From contig NZ_DATGNU010000004.1 in assembly GCF_035306585.1 (NCBI RefSeq), positions 1 to 24,270 of the forward strand: a stretch of DNA of 24,270 bases. The letters are read 5' to 3'. Source of the stretch: Galbibacter sp035306585. Lineage in GTDB: Bacteria > Bacteroidota > Bacteroidia > Flavobacteriales > Flavobacteriaceae. The notes beneath the pieces are model-generated. The model was not told the DNA's origin and did no database searches. It worked only from the letters and a program-made list of their open reading frames with translations. The position numbers were made by a program, and so were the translations under genes. Positions within the stretch are counted from its first letter, which is position 1. Each line of letters starts with the position of its first letter. Positions 17,201-24,154 of the stretch are shown one piece after another.

Positions 17201-18435
17201 TGAGCGTCTAATTTATAGATGCCATCTCCATCGGTTCCTACCCACATGATACCTGAATTATTGCCTTCCTTTTGTAAGGCTGTAATGCTATTTGATCCAA
17301 TGCTATTTTTGTTAATTGACTGATAACCTATATACTTAAAATTATTTGGTTTAAAAGGGATTAGTGCAATGCCTTTTTGATAAATTCCAAGCCATAAATT
17401 CTCGGAACTATCCATCATAATAGAATGTACCTTCGATTTTGCAAAATCAAACTTGTTAATACCTAACGAAAGATCCGCAAAGGTCTCCGTCTGAGGATTA
17501 AAAACTTTCATTCCATTATTTTCGGTTCCAACATAAATCTGCTGCTGATCTACCACATACAGATCTTTAATGGCTAGGTGAGATCCAGAATAAGGAATTT
17601 TTTCAAACCCTTCTTCTTCAGAAATAAAGCGGTACAATCCTTCATTGAGTTTTCCAATATAAATATTCCCATTATCTGCTTGAACAATACAAGAAAGGTT
17701 TGACTCTGTTTCGTTTTCATAAAAATAACGTGCAGGCTTCCCCTTAGCATCGCTGGAGACACTAAAGAGACCATTATCTTGGGTCATCACCCATAATCGC
17801 TGCTGGTTATCCTCAAAGATGTTCTGAATAAAATTTGAATTAACAGTCCTTTCCATTTGACCCATATAGTGGTCGTTTTTATCTTTGATTAGACGAAAAA
17901 TACCACTTCCAGAAGTCCCAATAAGAATCTCGCCATTGTGACGCTCTAGCATTGAGGTAATATGAGGATGCATTAAGGTTCCATTACTGTCGTACATCGG
18001 AATTTCATAGAAGCGCTGCGTTGGATAATCATAACGCTGTAATCCATTAAAATAACCGATTAATAAAGTGCTGTCGGAGAGTTGATAAGTTACGCGCACA
18101 TAATTATGCAAAATGGATGTGGAGTCCTCCGCCCGATGATTAAATTTTTCAACCTTGGCGCCATCCAAACGGTTAAGTCCATCTTCGGTTGCCACCCAAA
18201 TAAGTCCCCTATCATCCTCAAAAACATCGTTGATCAAGGTGCTGGACAATTTGTTATCCGTAGAGAAAAATCGGGCTGTCTGAGCATGTGCACTAATACA
18301 TGTGCTTCCCAGAAGGAGCACCATGGAAACCGTGTGAAAACTTTTAAGTCTTAATGTAAAAGTAAGGGCTGTTGACCAAATATTGAACCTAGACCACAAA
18401 ATGGGGCCTAATTTTAAAATAGTGAAAGCTTTCAT
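14224..18435 (-). CDS. Hybrid two-component system (HTCS) sensor-regulator of the PUL
   Basis: One 1403-aa protein joins sensor, kinase, receiver and DNA-binding parts. After a signal sequence or membrane anchor (ending ISAHAQ near residue 52), residues about 55-720 form two-component-regulator propeller blades (IWVATEDGLNRLDG, MWVGTDGDGIYKLD, LWIGSMGSGLFSLDL, LWVGTSEGLYY). A Y_Y_Y domain spans about 727-805 and a membrane helix about 817-836. HisKA has the phosphorylatable His867 in SHEIKTP, and the ATPase has LLSNAFKFTP, DNGIGV and GTGIGLHL. The receiver has IIDDD and phosphoacceptor Asp1187 in ISDISMP. The AraC domain lies at about 1290-1390 (EKIAKEIGISRVHLYRKLK, FSHVSKFSSSFKEFYGCSP). All key residues are present. 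HTCS proteins bind an oligosaccharide in the periplasm and activate their own PUL. The start is taken at 18435. The N-region before the hydrophobic stretch is long, but the later Met38 would leave a signal lacking positive charge. Confidence 0.93.
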   Translation of the reverse strand: MKAFTILKLGPILWSRFNIWSTALTFTLRLKSFHTVSMVLLLGSTCISAHAQTARFFSTDNKLSSTLINDVFEDDRGLIWVATEDGLNRLDGAKVEKFNHRAEDSTSILHNYVRVTYQLSDSTLLIGYFNGLQRYDYPTQRFYEIPMYDSNGTLMHPHITSMLERHNGEILIGTSGSGIFRLIKDKNDHYMGQMERTVNSNFIQNIFEDNQQRLWVMTQDNGLFSVSSDAKGKPARYFYENETESNLSCIVQADNGNIYIGKLNEGLYRFISEEEGFEKIPYSGSHLAIKDLYVVDQQQIYVGTENNGMKVFNPQTETFADLSLGINKFDFAKSKVHSIMMDSSENLWLGIYQKGIALIPFKPNNFKYIGYQSINKNSIGSNSITALQKEGNNSGIMWVGTDGDGIYKLDAQYNQINHYLTKESRSVMCVYEDSKGTIWTGTYLNGLGSYNKKTDVFEFKTPIYDTKGGKVDRIYALAEDDNENLWIGSMGSGLFSLDLNSGKISDRNIPSSASLFSNAKDYMQNSWITTLHYSADNKLYIGTYDGLSCLDLNTNSFIFEDGLNHVLGQIIIYALHEDSRGNLWVGTSEGLYYKPKDRWELQNFSIEDGLPSNVVCAIREVEGNLWLSTHRGISKFNIQDKNFTNFYFNDGLQGNEFNKGAITVGDHHTVYFGGINGISYFDPNQISEQGAVPEIRLTALYLNNKQINTASRSGGKPILDEAILRADTLSFANNDNTFTMEFASKNFIDPQRLTYYYAIDDSPWVSLQQGDNTIRFIDLIPGRYTIRVKAKELGAFSGIKTFSVMVRPPWYGTLTAKIIYVLLFGVIALVVIIQINQRHKIREKVRAQHYQNQINEAKIQFFTNISHEIKTPISLILNPLKTLMSSDDDQGRQGVYSVMHRNSERILHLINQLMEMRKIDQGQIQLNHRKVDIVGFIQDICSLFKDQKETKNISLNFCSSVAKLDVVLDPNYFDKTLLNLLSNAFKFTPDGGAIDVVLDTFTTSNGVASFRIGVKDNGIGVAEKDLNKIFDRFYRSNMVELHPKEGTGIGLHLTRSIVHLHKGRIYAINNKDQAGCTMIMELPIDCQSVEQTDKVVVEKVTSMKLPQTNLELEQTQEKAVEQVAPLQGNQVYKGRGKSKILIIDDDSEIRNYLSSELSDDYHVLVESNGKRGYSMILNQLPDLIISDISMPVMDGVSLCRKIKKNININHIPVILLTARSRMQDNILGLDIGADAYLAKPFNLEILKTTIKNIINNREMLKNSFSGKQLPEDKLPPIKMKSADEKLMERVTRYIMDNLDNPELNVEKIAKEIGISRVHLYRKLKELTNQSTRDFVRNIRLKQAADLLASKNLSVTEVTYATGFSHVSKFSSSFKEFYGCSPKEYKNLHLKDVTPKDYIDYIAS

Positions 18436-18660
18436 GGTTGTTAGTTTGTTTCGAAATTCGTGATAATAGCCATTTCAATCGTTTGAGAGGGTAATTCAAC
18501 ATTTTAAAAATTTACTAGCCCAGACGAACTACGGTATGTAAGCCAATTAACACTTATTTCTAATAGTTAATTTGACTACAAGTTAGTCTTTATATTTTAT
18601 AATTCACAATAAATTATCAAAAAAATACAAAATTCGAAGCCATACCACTATAATTACTGG

Positions 18661-18748
18661 TGTTATGATAATAAAACTCAAAAAAAGACCGGTCATTAAA
18701 AGTACAATATACTTTAATCAATAAAAACGACCATTGTGTATCATAACA
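18661..18748. repeat. Nested inverted-repeat structure
   Basis: Outer arms TGTTATGATA (18661-18670) and TATCATAACA (18739-18748) are perfect 10-bp complements. Inside, GGTC (18691-18694) pairs with GACC (18729-18732). Directly within that, ATTAAAAGTA (18695-18704) pairs with TACTTTAAT (18710-18718) with one bulged A and a 5-nt loop. All three helices are mutually compatible. The structure may fold in the HTCS leader (minus strand), in a longer plus-strand RNA, or serve as a binding site. Confidence 0.55.
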
Positions 18749-18774
18749 GTAAAGGATGGTAACCTAAAGTGCTC

Positions 18775-18802
18775 TTGTAAATGCAAAGTTTAGCTACTTT
18801 TG
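18775..18802 (+). promoter_or_regulatory. Promoter of the candidate small RNA
   Basis: TTG at 18775-18777, a 17-nt spacer, then TACTTTTG at 18795-18802, an exact TAnnTTTG element at a spacing allowed for Flavobacterium promoters. A second exact TACTTTTG lies at 18848-18855 without a TTG upstream. Transcription would start near 18808 and run to the terminator at 18921-18953 with no coding gene between. Confidence 0.45.
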
Positions 18803-18807
18803 AACTA

Positions 18808-18953
18808 TAAGATTTAAAGAAAGAAATTAAAAAAGTTAGCCAACCAATACTTTTGAAGCATTAAAAATTTTACTGGAGTTTGTTAGTTTGAATCTAGTAA
18901 ATTATTAGCTAGTTTGATTGAAGGACTGCCCCGCAAGGGCAGTCTTTATTTTT
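18808..18953 (+). ncRNA. Candidate PUL-encoded small RNA, antisense to the HTCS translation start
   Basis: The transcript is inferred from a promoter match (18775-18802) and a strong intrinsic terminator (18921-18953), giving about 145 nt. It has no credible reading frame. Bases 18880-18890 (UUGUUAGUUUG in RNA) are exactly complementary to CAAACUAACAA in the HTCS mRNA, which ends 2 nt before the AUG at 18435. A shorter copy, UAGUUUG (18910-18916), could pair with part of the same site. Pairing there would block ribosome entry on the HTCS message. Small RNAs that repress PUL genes are known in Bacteroides, but I do not recognise this sequence as a known family. Existence of the terminator is firm; the RNA and its target are inference. 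Confidence 0.4.
18921..18953 (+). terminator. Strong orphan intrinsic terminator on the plus strand
   Basis: GACTGCCC (18924-18931) and GGGCAGTC (18937-18944) form a perfect GC-rich 8-bp stem with loop CGCAA, extendable by AAG/TTT pairing, followed by TTTATTTTT to 18953. The opposite strand lacks a T-run. No plus-strand gene lies between susD and this point, and susD has its own terminator, so it must end another transcript. Confidence 0.85.
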
Positions 18954-19208
18954 CGTCCCTTTCATCGTTACTCAACACATGGGATTGAAACTTTTTAATA
19001 AACAAGCCCAATGGCAATTTCATAGCTTTCCCTTTAAGGAAGCCAAAAGCTTAAATAAAGAATACACAACATAAATATGTACATACCTGGCTTACTTTGT
19101 GTAACACAAAAAAGATCCAAAGTGCACTAAAGGCAATTAACTGCCAACATACCACCATTAAGACCAGGTATTCGGTGAGCTGAATAATGACGGTAAAAGA
19201 GTGTTTTT

Positions 19209-20762
19209 TTACTTACTTATTTTAAAGTAATCAAAATCGGCGCTTCCTCCTGCATTTTTGGTAGCGTAGTTAAACAACCCAAATCGGTAGCCCATAAAAT
19301 GAGTCAATGTATATCGCATCTGTAAAGACGCTCCAATTGCTTGCCACGAATTTCCATCTAGGCTATAATAAAACTTTGCTTGATCCTTCATATTTGTGAA
19401 ATCGCACACGGCTTTTAAAAACACTTCAGAGCCCTTGAATGGAATTTTCTCTTTTATAGTTTCTTTTCCAGACTCATTAATCGCCTGTACTATATAACTC
19501 TTATCTTTTTCTTTTTTTACGCCCACATATCCAAAATACTCTGCAAGTAAAACCAGACCTGCAACATCACCAGATTTCATCAAAGAAACATCAATAGCGA
19601 TTTCTCCCTGACTCGTTGGGCCGAAAGTGCGTTGGGTTAGGGTGTTTTTAGCAGCCACTACACTACTATCCAATCGAATCGTTTGAAGTCTTAAATAACC
19701 AGGACGTTCACTTAGTGACCAATGCGTATCCACCGGATTGTGATTCCATTGCCATACAAGAGGTAATTTAGGATCCTCCATAGAACGCTCAAAGTCATCA
19801 CTCTGCACTATTCCAGGTATCAAACCATTACTTTTGGGAAGCTCCAGGGTTTGGGGTACCTTACCCTCTACCCCAATAATAGGCCAATCATTCTCCCAGG
19901 TTACGGGTACCATGTAAGGAATTCTACCCACCGCACCATTGTCTTTAAATAAATAGGCAAACCACTGACCCTGCGGTGTATCAATTAAACCACCTTGCGC
20001 CACTCCTTGGTCCTGTAAACCCAACCGTCCTTCATACGGACCTGTAACTTTATCAGCTCTATGCACCACTACCGTACGCATCCCTCCTTTTGGCCATGTG
20101 ATAGCAAAAATGTAATATTTTCCATTTATATTAAAGAGTTGTGCTCCTTCAGCTCCAAGCATGATATCAGGGCCAGCAGGTGCAGAAGCGTTCTGAATTA
20201 AAACACGGTCTGTTCCAGGAATAAGTCCAGTCAGATCTGGCTTAAGCTCTACCATATGAAGAGTTCCATTACCGTAAATCATGTAAACCTTTCCCTTGTC
20301 AAACACAAGGCTATTATCATGCAGACTAGGACTAAAGGACTTTTTCTTCCAGTCTCCAGATTCTATATCCTGCGTGTAGTAAATATAGGTTTTACCCGTT
20401 GTACTAGAGAATGTCGAAACGTAGAACGTTCCATTGTGAAAACGAAGACTACTTGCCCAAGATCCTTTACCATAGGCATTTTTATTATTCTCCATGTTTA
20501 AAGCATCGTTCTCCCCGAGCCGATCGTATGCATAGCTCACAAGTTCCCAATTTACCAAATCCGATGACTTCATAATAGGTACTCCAGGGCTCATGTGCAT
20601 TGTGGTACTACTCATGTAGTAGACATCGCCTACTCGAATCATCGAAAGATCTGGTACATCCGCATGAATAATGGGATTGGTTGCCTTTGACTGTCCAAAA
20701 GCGCCCGTGCTGATACTTAGACTAATAAGAAATAATAGAATAAACCGGTTCATTTTTTTCAA
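19209..20762 (-). CDS. Secreted GH43 glycosidase (arabinofuranosidase/xylosidase type) with C-terminal beta-sandwich
   Basis: The 517-aa enzyme has a signal peptide (about 1-24, ending GAFGQ). The GH43 five-bladed propeller spans about 28-310. Its three acidic residues are visible: Asp38 in ADVPDLSMIRVGDVYYM (general base), Asp149 in SLHDNSLVFDKGKVYMIYG (pKa modulator) and Glu205 in LGAEGAQLFNINGKYY (general acid). A C-terminal concanavalin-like domain of the GH43_C2 type follows at about 320-517 (DDFERS, LPLVWQWNHNP, PGYLRLQT, YSLDGNSWQAIG, YRFGLFNY). This layout matches arabinofuranosidases and beta-xylosidases, with subfamily 12-like features; exact specificity cannot be read here. It lacks a lipobox, so it is probably periplasmic or secreted. 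As the only glycosidase in this PUL fragment, it would trim arabinose or xylose side groups from imported oligosaccharides. Confidence 0.9.
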   Translation of the reverse strand: MKKMNRFILLFLISLSISTGAFGQSKATNPIIHADVPDLSMIRVGDVYYMSSTTMHMSPGVPIMKSSDLVNWELVSYAYDRLGENDALNMENNKNAYGKGSWASSLRFHNGTFYVSTFSSTTGKTYIYYTQDIESGDWKKKSFSPSLHDNSLVFDKGKVYMIYGNGTLHMVELKPDLTGLIPGTDRVLIQNASAPAGPDIMLGAEGAQLFNINGKYYIFAITWPKGGMRTVVVHRADKVTGPYEGRLGLQDQGVAQGGLIDTPQGQWFAYLFKDNGAVGRIPYMVPVTWENDWPIIGVEGKVPQTLELPKSNGLIPGIVQSDDFERSMEDPKLPLVWQWNHNPVDTHWSLSERPGYLRLQTIRLDSSVVAAKNTLTQRTFGPTSQGEIAIDVSLMKSGDVAGLVLLAEYFGYVGVKKEKDKSYIVQAINESGKETIKEKIPFKGSEVFLKAVCDFTNMKDQAKFYYSLDGNSWQAIGASLQMRYTLTHFMGYRFGLFNYATKNAGGSADFDYFKISK

Positions 20763-20804
20763 TTTAAAAATGTTATACGATTCGAGTTATAAGTCGAACA
20801 ACAT

Positions 20805-20812
20805 CAAATATA
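20805..20812 (-). promoter_or_regulatory. GH43 -7 promoter element
   Basis: On the minus strand 20812-20805 reads TATATTTG, an exact TAnnTTTG match about 43 bp before the GH43 start. No TTG is present at -33, which fits an activated promoter. ATGTTACAT (20870-20862 on the minus strand), related to words before susC, lies about 50 bp further upstream. Confidence 0.45.
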
Positions 20813-21146
20813 ATTCCTAGAGATTAATTTATAGGTGTATTTGATACATTTATTTTATTTTATGTAACATTCCGTTGATGAATAGCGGGATTAACTCCCA
20901 CTGCGACCATCTAAGTCACTCAGCGTATAGATAAGTAATGGGTACCTTCCTAGGATGTGAAACTAATCTTTGGGTAGTGGTCTGACAGGATTCCAAAAGC
21001 TGCTTTTCTGAGATTTTAGGTAGTGGTTATAGTTGTCAGGATAAAACTATTAGCGGCATGGCGATAACATTACTTTGGACTTACACACTGTTAGGGCGCA
21101 TTTACAGAATCGCACCAGATAACGATCGCCCATGCCAGATACACAT

Positions 21147-21179
21147 AAAAAAACTGCTAAGTTATCCTAGCAGTTTTTT
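21147..21179. terminator. Bidirectional intrinsic terminator after carB
   Basis: AAAAAACTGCTA (21148-21159) and TAGCAGTTTTTT (21168-21179) form a perfect 12-bp stem with an 8-nt loop. On the minus strand the seven-base T-run (21153-21147) follows the CTGCTA/TAGCAG core, as expected for carB, whose stop is 24 bp away. The opposite T-run (21174-21179) would also work on the plus strand. Confidence 0.85.
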
Positions 21180-21202
21180 CTTCATAAAATAATTAAAATG
21201 TA

Positions 21203-24055
21203 CTATTTGCTTAGATACATTTTTCTTCTTTGATACAATTCGTAAAACTGATCATCTTTTAAACTATCAATGAATAATATACTCTCACCAGTACTCTTCA
21301 TCTCAGGCCCTAAGTTTTTATTCACATTTGGGAACTTATTAAAGGAGAATACAGGTTGTTTGATCGCATACCCTTCCAATTGAGGATTAAAATCAAAGTC
21401 ACTTAGCTTTTTCTCACCTAACATTACCTTTGTGGCATAGTTTACATAAGGTTCATTATAGGCTTTTGCAATAAATGGCACCGTTCTCGATGCTCGAGGG
21501 TTGGCCTCTATGATATATACCATATCATCTTTAATTGCAAACTGAATATTAATCAGTCCAACGGTATTTAAAGCTAAAGCGATCTTTCTAGTGTGATCCT
21601 TAATTTGTTGTAATACTAGGTCACCAATATTAAACGGTGGAAGCGTCGCATTAGAATCTCCTGAGTGAATACCACAAGGTTCAATATGCTCCATGATTCC
21701 AATGATATAAACATCCTCTCCATCACATATCGCATCAGCTTCTGCCTCGATAGCCCCATCTAAGTAATGATCTAGCAGTAATTTGTTGTTTGGTATCTTT
21801 CTTAACAAATCAACCACATGCTCTTCCAATTCATTTTTGTTGATCACGATTTTCATTCCTTGTCCTCCAAGAACATAAGATGGACGTACAAGGATAGGGA
21901 AATCTAGCTCATCGGCTAATTGTAATGCTTGATCAGCCGTTTCAGCTACTCCAAATTCAGGATAAGGTATATTGTTTTCCTTTAACAAGGTTGAGAAACT
22001 TCCCCTGTCTTCTGCCAGATCAAGTGACTCAAAACTTGTTCCAATTATTTTTATACCGTATTTATCAAGCTTTTCTGCTAGTTTTAATGCCGTTTGTCCA
22101 CCTAATTGTACGATAACTCCCTCAGGCTTCTCATGACATATTATGTCGTAGATGTGTTCCCAAAATACAGGCTCAAAGTATAACTTGTCAGCAGTATCAA
22201 AATCTGTTGAAACAGTTTCAGGGTTACAGTTGATCATAATGGTCTCATAACCACATTCGGCAGCTGCAAGAACACCGTGAACACAACAATAATCAAATTC
22301 AATTCCCTGACCAATTCTATTTGGACCAGATCCGAGAACCACAATTTTCTTCTTATCAGTAACCACACTCTCATTTTCGGAGAAGCGCGATCCGTCCGCC
22401 TTTTCAACCTCATCCTCAAAAGTGGAGTAGTAATAAGGGGTCATCGCCTCAAATTCCGCAGCACAGGTATCTACTAATTTATAAACCCTATTAATACTTA
22501 GTTCCTCCCGTTTTTTATGAACTTCACTTTCCCAACACTCTAGCATATGTGCTATCTGACGGTCTGCAAAACCTTTTTGTTTTGCCTCCAATAGTAAGCT
22601 CTTTGGAAGCGTCTCAATGGTATGCGTGCTAATTTCTTTTTCCAACATATGCAGTTCCTCGTACTGTTTTAAGAACCACATATCAATTTTAGTAATTTCA
22701 TGGATACGGCTAAGTGGTATTCCGATCTGAATCGCATCGTATATCACAAAGACTCGATCCCAACTCGGGTAGGTTAACTTTTCAATGATGACATCATAAT
22801 CTTTATACCCCTTGCCATCAGCTCCTAAACCATTTCTTTTTATTTCTAAAGATTGTGTTGCCTTATGCATTGCCTCCTGAAACGAACGACCGATTCCCAT
22901 CACCTCACCAACACTCTTCATTTGAAGTCCAAGTTCTCTATTAGAACCTTCAAATTTGTCAAAATTCCATCTTGGGATTTTAACGATCACATAATCCAAT
23001 GTAGGCTCAAATAGAGCTGATGTGGATTTTGTTATTTGGTTATCTAGTTCATCTAAGGTATATCCAATGGCTAACTTACTCGCAATTTTTGCGATTGGGT
23101 ATCCAGTTGCTTTAGATGCAAGGGCTGAGGATCTCGATACACGTGGGTTAATTTCAATTGCAATGATTTCTTCATTTTCATCTGGGCTAACCGCAAACTG
23201 TACATTACATCCTCCAGCAAACTCCCCAATACTACGCATCATCTTAATGGCCATATCTCGCATTCTCTGATATGTACTATCAGATAAGGTCATCGCTGGG
23301 GCAACTGTGATGGAATCCCCAGTATGTATCCCCATAGGATCCATGTTTTCGATGGTACAGATAATGACAACATTGTCATTCTCATCTCTTAAAAGCTCAA
23401 GCTCATATTCTTTCCAACCCATAAGCGCTTTATCGATCATCACCTCGTGAATTGGCGAGATTTCTAAACCTCGACTGAGGTGATAATCAAAATCTTCAGG
23501 TTTATAAACGATCGATGCACCAGCCCCACCAAGGGTATAAGATGCACGGATCACCAGTGGGAACCCAAACTCTTGTGCGATCTCTTTACCTTTCAAAAAA
23601 GAGGTTGCTGTAGCTTGTGGAGCCATACCCACCCCTATTTTCAACATCAATTCTCTAAACTGCTCTCTGTCTTCTGTAATATTGATCGCATCAATATCCA
23701 CTCCGATAAGTTCAATGCCAAAATCCTTCCAAATCCCTTTTTCGTCGGCTTCGATACATAAGTTCAAAGCGGTCTGCCCACCCATGGTCGGTAGTACAGC
23801 GTCGATATTAGGGTGCTTCTCTAATATTTCAATAATAGACTTGGTAGTTAATGGTTTTAAGTATACATAATCCGCCATTGTTGGATCCGTCATGATCGTG
23901 GCAGGATTACTGTTGATTAAGATGGTTTCAATACCATCCTCTCTAAGGGAACGCAATGCTTGTGACCCAGCATAATCAAATTCACAAGCTTGTCCGATAA
24001 TTATAGGCCCAGAGCCTATTAGCAGTACACTTTTAAGGTCTTTTCTTTTTGGCAT
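21203..24055 (-). CDS. carB: Carbamoyl-phosphate synthase large subunit, lacking the C-terminal allosteric domain
   Basis: CarB makes carbamoyl phosphate from bicarbonate, ammonia supplied by CarA, and two ATP, feeding pyrimidine and arginine synthesis in the cytoplasm. The first synthetase half (about 1-400) starts VLLIGSGPIIIGQACEFDYAG and has ILINSNPATIMTDP and an ATP-grasp domain with MGIHTGDSITVAPAMTLSD and EINPRVSRSSALASKATGYP. A linking oligomerisation region follows (about 400-560), then the second half starting VVLGSGPNRIGQGIEFDYCC near 570, with CGIHSGDSNATLPPF and EANPRASRTVPFIAKAYNEP. The protein ends at 950 aa, shortly after the STGE motif, whereas E. coli CarB has about 1073 aa with an MGS-like regulatory domain at the end. 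The absence is clean, without frameshift, and I recall it as usual for Flavobacteriia. Start and terminator are clear. Confidence 0.95.
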   Translation of the reverse strand: MPKRKDLKSVLLIGSGPIIIGQACEFDYAGSQALRSLREDGIETILINSNPATIMTDPTMADYVYLKPLTTKSIIEILEKHPNIDAVLPTMGGQTALNLCIEADEKGIWKDFGIELIGVDIDAINITEDREQFRELMLKIGVGMAPQATATSFLKGKEIAQEFGFPLVIRASYTLGGAGASIVYKPEDFDYHLSRGLEISPIHEVMIDKALMGWKEYELELLRDENDNVVIICTIENMDPMGIHTGDSITVAPAMTLSDSTYQRMRDMAIKMMRSIGEFAGGCNVQFAVSPDENEEIIAIEINPRVSRSSALASKATGYPIAKIASKLAIGYTLDELDNQITKSTSALFEPTLDYVIVKIPRWNFDKFEGSNRELGLQMKSVGEVMGIGRSFQEAMHKATQSLEIKRNGLGADGKGYKDYDVIIEKLTYPSWDRVFVIYDAIQIGIPLSRIHEITKIDMWFLKQYEELHMLEKEISTHTIETLPKSLLLEAKQKGFADRQIAHMLECWESEVHKKREELSINRVYKLVDTCAAEFEAMTPYYYSTFEDEVEKADGSRFSENESVVTDKKKIVVLGSGPNRIGQGIEFDYCCVHGVLAAAECGYETIMINCNPETVSTDFDTADKLYFEPVFWEHIYDIICHEKPEGVIVQLGGQTALKLAEKLDKYGIKIIGTSFESLDLAEDRGSFSTLLKENNIPYPEFGVAETADQALQLADELDFPILVRPSYVLGGQGMKIVINKNELEEHVVDLLRKIPNNKLLLDHYLDGAIEAEADAICDGEDVYIIGIMEHIEPCGIHSGDSNATLPPFNIGDLVLQQIKDHTRKIALALNTVGLINIQFAIKDDMVYIIEANPRASRTVPFIAKAYNEPYVNYATKVMLGEKKLSDFDFNPQLEGYAIKQPVFSFNKFPNVNKNLGPEMKSTGESILFIDSLKDDQFYELYQRRKMYLSK

Positions 24056-24095
24056 TTTTTATTGATATATTATATAATAAGAAGTGAGTTTATAT

Positions 24096-24128
24096 AAAAA
24101 AAGGTGTTACTTATAAAAAGCAACACCT
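24096..24128 (-). terminator. Intrinsic terminator of rpmH
   Basis: On the minus strand AGGTGTT (24128-24122) pairs with AACACCT (24108-24102), followed by a run of T (24101-24096). It lies about 27 bp past the rpmH stop and about 40 bp before the carB start, so the two genes appear to be separate units. Confidence 0.8.
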
Positions 24129-24154
24129 AAATATTTTAAGAATCAAAAAGATCA

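Larger units (their letters stand above)
18436..19208. other. 773-bp gap between HTCS and GH43 genes, rich in structure
   Basis: No convincing protein gene is present. From left to right it holds the HTCS leader with the word TTGTTAGTTTG (18438-18448), a nested inverted-repeat structure (18661-18748), a promoter match (18775-18802), a second copy of TTGTTAGTTTG (18880-18890), a strong plus-strand terminator (18921-18953), a 31-codon frame at 18979-19074 without visible expression signals, and a perfect dyad TTTGTGT-A-ACACAAA (19096-19110). I saw no clear terminator for the GH43 transcript, which enters from the right on the minus strand. Confidence 0.6.
20763..21202. other. Gap between GH43 and carB with promoter, direct repeats and a long imperfect hairpin
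   Basis: No gene is visible. The GH43 promoter elements lie in 20805-20871. An imperfect direct repeat carries GGTAGTGGT at 20973-20981 and 21019-21027, each followed by CAGGAT (20986-20991, 21037-21042). GGCATGGCGAT (21055-21065) pairs with ATCGCCCATGCC (21125-21136) with one bulge, enclosing a second hairpin (21094-21102 with 21109-21116). The carB terminator at 21147-21179 adjoins it. Confidence 0.5.

Noticed and set aside
18848..18855. Second TACTTTTG as an alternative small RNA promoter
   Set aside because: No TTG lies 17-23 nt upstream. It would still give an RNA containing the complementary 11-mer, so the main finding does not depend on it.
18979..19074. 31-codon plus-strand frame starting MGLKLFNKQA
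   Set aside because: Composition looks protein-like, but it lies after a strong terminator, has no visible promoter or ribosome-binding signal, and would be antisense to the GH43 3' end.
19096..19110. Perfect dyad TTTGTGT-A-ACACAAA as GH43 terminator
   Set aside because: The spacer is one base, so no hairpin loop can form, and no T-run follows on the minus strand. It is better seen as a possible protein-binding dyad.
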